Assembly (NCBI GenBank): GCA_034669525.1
Contig: JAXDNH010000080.1
Location: forward strand, 1 to 29,173
Reading direction: 5' to 3'
DNA: 29,173 bases
DNA from: JAFASC01 sp034669525
Lineage (GTDB): Bacteria > Pseudomonadota > Alphaproteobacteria > Rhizobiales > Beijerinckiaceae
A model generated the notes under the pieces. It saw nothing but the letters and a program-made list of their open reading frames with translations, searched no databases and was not told the DNA's origin. The position numbers were made by a program, and so were the translations under genes. Of this stretch, positions 24,669 to 29,173 are shown one piece after another (position 1 is the first letter of the stretch; each line of letters starts with the position of its first letter).

Positions 24669-26285
24669 CTAGGCCTTGACGAGCGCGCGGTAATCCAGCC
24701 TGCGATGGAACCAGTATTCGTAGCCCGACACGTTCTTCTGCATCGCGACATTCGAATATGGCTGAAAAAGCGGGATGCGCGGGACGTCTGTGAATGCGAG
24801 GTCGACAAATCCCTTCACGTCCTTGTCGTACGTTGGGGTGTCGCCGGTTGCCGCGGCGTTGCGCGCGCCTTCGACCAGTTCGTCCATCTTCGGGTTCTTG
24901 TAACTCATCGTGTTGAAGACGGAATTGCTGCCGTGATAGCACCAGAAGAAGAAATATTCGGGATAATCGAGCCAGCCGGAAAAGACGTTGGTGTAGAGCG
25001 GCATCTCTTTTTTGTTGAGTTCAGTGCGCCAGTTCGATCCGGGTATCTTGTTGATCGTCGTGCGGATGCCGATCTCGGCGAGACTCTCCTGGACCAAGAT
25101 ACAGAGCGGCTCGTTGACGACGGCGAAGCCGAGATCGAAGGAGAGCGGCACTTCGAAGCCGTTGGCGTAGCCGGCCTCCTGCATAAGCTGTTTCGCTTTG
25201 GCCACATCTGTAACGAATGATGTCGGCTGCGGCCATTTCACTTCCGTCGGTGCGCCTTCGGGCTTCCCGAACATCGGGTTGGCAAGCCCGTAAAGCACGG
25301 CGTCCATGATCTTCTGATAGGGGATGGCGTAAGCCACGGCCTGGCGCACCTTCGGATTGTCGAAAGGCGGCTTCGTCACGTTCATCCCGAGATATTGGAC
25401 GCCATTGGAGTAAGGCGTCGAGACGATCGAGAGCTTTCCGTTCGACCTCAGCTCGGCGAAATCCTTGTTGGGCAGATCGTATGAAATATCGGCATCGCCG
25501 CGCTCGAGCAACGCGCGCCTGTTGCCGGAAGACGGCACCATGCGCCAGATGATGCGCTTCACCTTCGGCATCGGACCGCAGGTCCATTTGTCATTGCGCT
25601 CGAAGATGAGTTCCGTTCCCGGCGTCCATTTCGCCACGCGATAGGCGCCACTGCCGGCGGTGTTCTGCTTGGTATATTCGAGGCCCCAGGGATCGTTGGC
25701 GGTGGCGTTCTTTTTCACCAACTCGGAATTCACGACGCACGGCACGATCACGGCGAGATCCGGAATCGTGAGGCGATCCTTGCGGATAAAATCGACGCGA
25801 ATCGTGCGGTCGTCGACAGTGACGAATTGTTCGGGCTTCTCCAGCGACCCCGCCTTCATCTGGAAGGTTGGGAAGCCGCCGACCGTGACGGCGCGATCAA
25901 GCGACCATTTCACATCCTTGGCGGTGACCGGCGTTCCATCCTGGAAGGTCGCGTCCTTGCGCAGTTTGAACGTCACTGACATGTCGCCGGTCGACATGTC
26001 TTCGGCGAGCTCGGGCTTGAACTTGTCGCGGTCGTAATATTTGACGCCGTTTTCCAGCGTCTTCATCTCATGCGAGATCAGCCGGTCGTAGCAATTCCAC
26101 GAGGCCTCGTAGCCGGGCACGTTGGTGCCGACGCCATGAATATCGAGATTGTTCGGCCCGCTTTCGGAAACGATGAGCAGCGTCTCCTGGCGCGATTGCG
26201 CGCGAGCGGGCGACCAGACGGCCGGGGCGGCAATTGCGCCCGCGGCGGCAGCGCCGGTCGACTTGATGAATGTACGGCGATCCAT
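24669..26285 (-). CDS. ABC transporter substrate-binding protein, family 5 (DppA-like)
   Basis: Leftward, 538 residues from ATG 26285, preceded by GGAGGG at a spacing of 5; an upstream in-frame start at 26318 lacks this. MDRRTFIKSTGAAAAGAIAAP is a twin-arginine signal with cleavage near PARAQS. The mature domain follows the SBP_bac_5 fold: ENGVKYYDRDKFKPELAEDM, VTFKLRKDATFQDGTPVTAKDVKWSLDRA, AGSGAYRVAKWTPG, VQYLGMNVTKPPFDNPKVRQAVAYAI and a C-terminal RIPLFQPY. Such proteins bind peptides but also opines, sugars, nickel or other ligands. Co-transcription with atzGEH suggests a ureido or biuret-like carboxylated ligand (inference). Confidence 0.93.
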   Translation of the reverse strand: MDRRTFIKSTGAAAAGAIAAPAVWSPARAQSRQETLLIVSESGPNNLDIHGVGTNVPGYEASWNCYDRLISHEMKTLENGVKYYDRDKFKPELAEDMSTGDMSVTFKLRKDATFQDGTPVTAKDVKWSLDRAVTVGGFPTFQMKAGSLEKPEQFVTVDDRTIRVDFIRKDRLTIPDLAVIVPCVVNSELVKKNATANDPWGLEYTKQNTAGSGAYRVAKWTPGTELIFERNDKWTCGPMPKVKRIIWRMVPSSGNRRALLERGDADISYDLPNKDFAELRSNGKLSIVSTPYSNGVQYLGMNVTKPPFDNPKVRQAVAYAIPYQKIMDAVLYGLANPMFGKPEGAPTEVKWPQPTSFVTDVAKAKQLMQEAGYANGFEVPLSFDLGFAVVNEPLCILVQESLAEIGIRTTINKIPGSNWRTELNKKEMPLYTNVFSGWLDYPEYFFFWCYHGSNSVFNTMSYKNPKMDELVEGARNAAATGDTPTYDKDVKGFVDLAFTDVPRIPLFQPYSNVAMQKNVSGYEYWFHRRLDYRALVKA

Positions 26286-26306
26286 GAGTCCCTCCGGCGC
26301 GACACA

Positions 26307-26323
26307 TTCAAGTCGCATGCCAA
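26307..26323 (-). promoter_or_regulatory. Possible sigma-54 promoter for the Dpp-type/atzGEH operon
   Basis: Read on the minus strand the site is TTGGCATGCGACTTGAA. It has a perfect -24 TTGGCA block and a correctly spaced TTGA where TTGC is expected, so the key -12 GC is changed to GA. Transcription would start near 26296, leaving an extremely short leader that begins at the ribosome site. The match is suggestive mainly because the opposite arm of the locus has a much better sigma-54 site. Confidence 0.3.
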
Positions 26324-26346
26324 CTGCGCTTTAGGGCACTGACTCT

Positions 26347-26377
26347 ATGATGGGCGCGACAGGGATCGAACCCGCGA
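26347..26377 (-). repeat. 3' tRNA fragment, candidate att-type direct repeat (left copy)
   Basis: Bases 26347-26372 match 29118-29143, the 3' end and T-arm of the tRNA-Val gene at the right edge, with one mismatch (26350), in the same orientation. The identical core is 22 bases (26351-26372). Beyond 26377 the similarity to tRNA-Val stops: no normal anticodon arm is present. The CCA end is mutated to TCA. This is the geometry left when an element integrates into the 3' end of a tRNA gene. Because T-arms are conserved among tRNAs, a remnant of another tRNA is the alternative. Confidence 0.6.
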
Positions 26378-26429
26378 CCCTACACGCAGAGCTCGCGCCG
26401 GGAACCGACGAGTCAGGAGTCTGGAATTG

Positions 26430-26609
26430 ATGGGCAACGTACGCGTTTATCGTTCGGCCGTTGGATCGAAGGAAGGTATCAACTTTGATGAGGTCGAGCG
26501 GCTGCTGATCGCGCGTGCGCTGGCTGCTCTTGGGATCGAGAAGCGAACGAGCGTCGAAATCACCCGGCCGGGAGGTAAAGGCGCCGTCGTGTCGCGCCCG
26601 GGCCGTTAG
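26430..26609 (+). CDS. Small hypothetical protein
   Basis: Possible rightward gene of 59 residues from ATG 26430 (TTG 26427 also possible), with AGGAG at 26415-26419. The product is basic and soluble: VRVYRSAVGSKEGINFDEVERLLIARALAALGIEKRTSVEIT, ending in a glycine- and arginine-rich tail. I recognise no family. It begins 53 bases right of the tRNA fragment and its 3' end overlaps the convergent TRAFs-binding gene by 4 bases. Coding status is uncertain; the codon pattern is plausible and the ribosome site is reasonable. Confidence 0.4.
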   Translation: MGNVRVYRSAVGSKEGINFDEVERLLIARALAALGIEKRTSVEITRPGGKGAVVSRPGR

Positions 26610-27943
26610 CCTACCTTGATCCGGTCGATGACGGCGGAGAGCCGTGCGCTCTTAGCCCCGTCGGTGACCTGCACGACACTGGCCTTGAGGTCGGCCAGCA
26701 TGCTGTCGACCTTCCATGCCGCCGGGCCTTCGTCCATCACGGCGTCGGCCAGCTCTTCGGCTTTGTCGGGGTCGCCGAAGTCGAAAGCCGCTGCGAGCAG
26801 CGTCTGACGCAGCCAATCGTCGGCCACGTTCAGCCGTCTGGCGCGTTCGCAGGCGGCGATCGTTAACCGCAAGGACGTCTGTGCGCGTTCCTCGTCGCCT
26901 GCCCGCGCGCGACTTCGATATAGGCGGGGCAGGTTGCTACAGCAATAATAGGCATTGAGATCGAGCTCCATGCCGCGTTCGTAACAATCGATCGCCTTGG
27001 CGAGGGCTTGGCGCCTTTCCGCGTCGGACGCGGCCGCACGGGCAAGACGTTTGTAGCGACCGCCCATCAAGCCAAGGCGTTCGGGTGTCGGCCCCGCAAT
27101 CCCGATCAGCGTTTCAAGCTCGGCGATGGCGCGGAGATCATTGCCGGACTGCGCGGCCGCGAGCGCGCGAATTTCCTGGACTTCGGGCTCGTCCGCGAAC
27201 CTCTTCGGAAGGCCGCTTACGAATTCGAGTACGGCGTTCCAGTCGGCCGGCGCATTGACGCTGTCACGCAGCAGCAGCAGCAATGCAAGTGCGGTCGGAT
27301 AGGTCGCAGGCGGATTTCCCTCGCTGGCGACCAGCGCCCGTGCGAGCTGCATGCGCATGTTTGGCGCTGCGGCGCGAACTTCGCGCACCTTGGTCTGGAA
27401 TGCCGCGAGTTCCGTGAGCTGATCTTTGGTCGTAGTCGCCTTGGCCGGGTCGACATTGGCCGGATAGCCCGGGATCGACTGGTGCATCGGCGAGAGCCCG
27501 TCGCGGAGCGACCCGATGCCTTCCTTGATGCTAGGCCGGAGGGCGGCGACGGTGTCGTTGGTGATGTTGCCCTCGGGGAGCGGATAGCGCACGGTGCGCA
27601 TCTGCACGACGTCGAACAACTGCCTCGACCAGTCGGCCGCAAGCAGGACACAGCCCGTCTTCTGCGCCGCGTGGCGGATGCCGATCTCGTAATAGACGTT
27701 GCCGTTCGGGATGGTCATGTCCGCCAGCACGAGATCGGCGAAGTAGAGCCGCTCCAGCATCTGGCCGATGATCAGTGCACCGGTGTCCTGGTCGGCGCGA
27801 ACCGGCTCATAGCCCAGCTCTTTGATGACGGGAACGTAGCCGCGATCCCAAAGCGCGTTGAAGTCGATTTCGGCCGGCCCGCGTCCAGGTTCGGCCTGGG
27901 TCGGCTTGCGGCCGTACGGCATGATCATGAAACAAACAGGCAT
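26606..27943 (-). CDS. Deoxyribosyltransferase/TIR-like plus TRAFs-binding (DUF4071, TPR-like) protein
   Basis: Leftward, 445 residues, with GAGGGAA upstream of ATG 27943. Residues about 1-125 look like the nucleoside 2-deoxyribosyltransferase/TIR-related Rossmann fold: CFMIMPYG at the first strand, then IGQMLERLYFADLVLADMTIPNGNVYYEIGIRHAA. The DLT/S-x-x-NxNVxYExG pattern and Glu86 correspond to the catalytic region of that superfamily. Residues about 150-445 are helical repeats of the TRAFs-binding/DUF4071 type, with TPR-like pairs (ALAKAIDCYERGMELDLNAYYCCSNLPRLY, then LRLTIAACERARRL). No signal peptide. It probably senses or cleaves a nucleotide (possibly NAD), with the repeats for partner binding (inference). 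It lies 12 bases after the SLOG-like gene. Confidence 0.78.
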   Translation of the reverse strand: MPVCFMIMPYGRKPTQAEPGRGPAEIDFNALWDRGYVPVIKELGYEPVRADQDTGALIIGQMLERLYFADLVLADMTIPNGNVYYEIGIRHAAQKTGCVLLAADWSRQLFDVVQMRTVRYPLPEGNITNDTVAALRPSIKEGIGSLRDGLSPMHQSIPGYPANVDPAKATTTKDQLTELAAFQTKVREVRAAAPNMRMQLARALVASEGNPPATYPTALALLLLLRDSVNAPADWNAVLEFVSGLPKRFADEPEVQEIRALAAAQSGNDLRAIAELETLIGIAGPTPERLGLMGGRYKRLARAAASDAERRQALAKAIDCYERGMELDLNAYYCCSNLPRLYRSRARAGDEERAQTSLRLTIAACERARRLNVADDWLRQTLLAAAFDFGDPDKAEELADAVMDEGPAAWKVDSMLADLKASVVQVTDGAKSARLSAVIDRIKVG

Positions 27944-27955
27944 TTCAGTATTCCC

Positions 27956-28540
27956 TCAATCCCACAGCTTTCTGGTGTCCAGCCAGTAAATCCGCGATGT
28001 GCTGCGGCGCGCTTCGTCCATGAGGTGTTGCGCTCCGCCGGGGCCGTCGCCCCCCTGACCGTTCCACAAGGAGATGAAGGCCATCCTGTCGCCGCCAAAC
28101 CGCGCCGCTCTCTCCAGCATCCATTGATTGTTGCGCTCGTAAGCGTTCTCGTCAGCCGGCAGCGGGCCCAGGTCGTCGGGCGCGATATGCAGTGTCGCCC
28201 TTGATTTAACCGCAAGATAGCGCTCGTGCCAATTGCCGCCGGCGAAATCCACCGAGTTGGCAAGAAAAGTCGGCTCCTCGAACGGAATATAGATTTCAAG
28301 CCGTACGTCTCGCGCTAGACACGCTTCGGCGAACAGCAGATCGCCGCCGCAAGCGCCCCCGCAAATTGCGAGATCGCCTCGGGTGACACCAATTTGCGAA
28401 AGCGCATTTGCGATTGCAGCAGCGGCGTAGGGCTCCTTGTCCGGGGGGAACCGCGGCGGCTTTCGATGGGGCGCGTCGATCATGTGACCGCTGAAAAGTG
28501 CTACCGTGTTCAACCGCCCGATGGCTTCTACTTTGGACAT
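27956..28540 (-). CDS. SLOG/DprA-like Rossmann-fold protein
   Basis: Leftward, 194 residues, ATG 28540 with AGGTGA upstream. N-terminal VALFSGHMIDAPHRKPPRFPPDK is followed by LAICGGACGGDLLFAEACLARDVRLEIYIPFEEPTFLANSV. The GGACGGD loop after a beta strand, then a helix and second strand, is like the nucleotide-binding loop of SLOG/DprA/LOG proteins. Later blocks YERNNQWMLE, FISLWNGQGGDGPGGAQHLMDEA and a C-terminal YWLDTRKLW are strongly conserved in homologues as I remember them. No catalytic function is established. It is the promoter-proximal gene of a two-gene operon with the NDT/TIR-like protein. SLOG proteins are proposed to bind or make nucleotide signals in bacterial conflict systems (established proposal for the superfamily; inference here). 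Confidence 0.65.
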   Translation of the reverse strand: MSKVEAIGRLNTVALFSGHMIDAPHRKPPRFPPDKEPYAAAAIANALSQIGVTRGDLAICGGACGGDLLFAEACLARDVRLEIYIPFEEPTFLANSVDFAGGNWHERYLAVKSRATLHIAPDDLGPLPADENAYERNNQWMLERAARFGGDRMAFISLWNGQGGDGPGGAQHLMDEARRSTSRIYWLDTRKLWD

Positions 28541-29117
28541 CGCGTCACCTAAATGAATGGATCGGATCGTCAGACGGGATTAACTAATCACCAAACATAG
28601 CCGAAGATTGGACTGGCTGTCGAAGATCATCCAGGCACAGGGCCAAAGGCTCTTCGCATAGTGCGCGGAAAGAACGTAACCGAGGGACGAAAGACTTACT
28701 ACGGAACGTGCAAAGGATCGAACTCTGGGCTGACCGCGTCGCAGCCAGACGGAATGGAATCCACGATCTCTTCAATGCCATGAAGCGCTCTGCGATCCAT
28801 GCTCTCCGTCTCAGGCGGGGTCGGCTAACATCCGATCAGTCTAAGCGAGAGAAAGGAGCGAGAAATCCCGCGAGCTCGCACGCATCTGGAAACGTTCTTT
28901 CCAACACCGTTCTTGACTGAGCGAAGCCTCAGGTCAGGTGCATGCAATAGCAGACTGGAGCGGCAGCCGGCCGGAAGCGAGCCGCCTAGGTTCGGCAGCC
29001 GCGCTGCCGAGCCATAAAGGGCCAATAGCCGAGATTGCGCCGGATACCCGACTAAGTTGGTAGAAAGTTGCTACTTCCTATGGAGGTGGTCCTAGCCTCT
29101 GCTAAGCCACCGATATC
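28541..29117. other. 577-base stretch without a recognisable gene
   Basis: Between the SLOG-like gene and tRNA-Val I see no convincing coding frame. Several short frames exist but none has a family signature or good ribosome site. It should hold the promoter of the two-gene leftward operon and the 3' flank of tRNA-Val. A perfect GC-rich stem at 28993-28999/29003-29009 (loop of 3) has no T-run on either side. I found no integrase remnant, though a heavily decayed one could escape reading by eye. Confidence 0.6.
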
Positions 29118-29118
29118 A

Positions 29119-29173
<55 letters not shown>

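Noticed and set aside
23565..25220. 551-codon rightward open frame
   Set aside because: Antisense to the dpp permease and binding-protein genes; composition is charged and repetitive (typical GC-rich shadow frame) and no domain is recognisable.
28992..29010. Strong GC-rich hairpin (CGGCAGC/GCTGCCG) as a terminator
   Set aside because: No run of T on either strand after the stem; it is also 108 bases past the tRNA end. A structural role cannot be shown from sequence alone.

Overview
The window looks like chromosome from a GC-rich alphaproteobacterium, most likely Hyphomicrobiales/Rhizobiales. The signs are strong GC bias at third codon positions, many ATGA/GTGA/TGATG stop-start overlaps, Tat-exported substrate-binding proteins, and a DUF6352/DUF6505/lipoate-ligase-like cluster that I associate with Bradyrhizobium-type genomes (from memory; no search was run). 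The genus cannot be fixed from the sequence.

Layout. (1) 1-4145: a leftward, translationally coupled trio (lipoate/biotin ligase-like protein, DUF6505, DUF6352, the last cut by the window edge) diverges from a rightward multi-cluster 4Fe-4S protein. (2) 4135-8128: a leftward WD40-cytochrome c fusion, then a rightward orphan TctC-type solute-binding protein preceded by a perfect inverted repeat around a TATAAT box, then a rightward HtrA/DegP-type periplasmic protease. (3) 8135-10777: a leftward periplasmic sulfite-oxidation operon: molybdenum sulfite dehydrogenase SorA, cytochrome SorB, a CHRD-domain protein and a cytochrome c(L)/XoxG-like cytochrome. (4) 10863-26323: the centrepiece, two long operons converging on abutting stop codons at 18883/18884. 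The rightward arm encodes a BMP-family ABC importer interleaved with two cysteine amidohydrolases (one closely matching biuret hydrolase) and ends with allophanate hydrolase AtzF. The leftward arm encodes a complete dipeptide-type ABC importer followed by AtzG, AtzE and AtzH. The rightward arm starts behind a very good sigma-54 (-24/-12) promoter match, and the leftward arm has a weaker one. (5) 26347-29173: a putative small island bounded by a 3' tRNA fragment and a tRNA-Val(GAC) gene. It carries a two-gene leftward operon: a SLOG/DprA-like Rossmann protein, and a deoxyribosyltransferase/TIR-like plus TRAFs-binding (TPR-like) protein.

How the parts work together. Region 4 reads as a nitrogen-scavenging locus for biuret-like or carboxylated-urea compounds. 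The importers bring in substrate; BiuH would turn biuret into allophanate; AtzEG and AtzH would turn 1-carboxybiuret through 1,3-dicarboxyurea into allophanate; AtzF would release the last ammonia and CO2. The ring-opening cyanuric acid hydrolase AtzD is not in the window, so the true entry substrate is open. The sigma-54 signals fit control by nitrogen limitation. The SLOG plus NDT/TIR-like pair between tRNA-derived repeats is the best candidate for an undescribed conflict or stress system.
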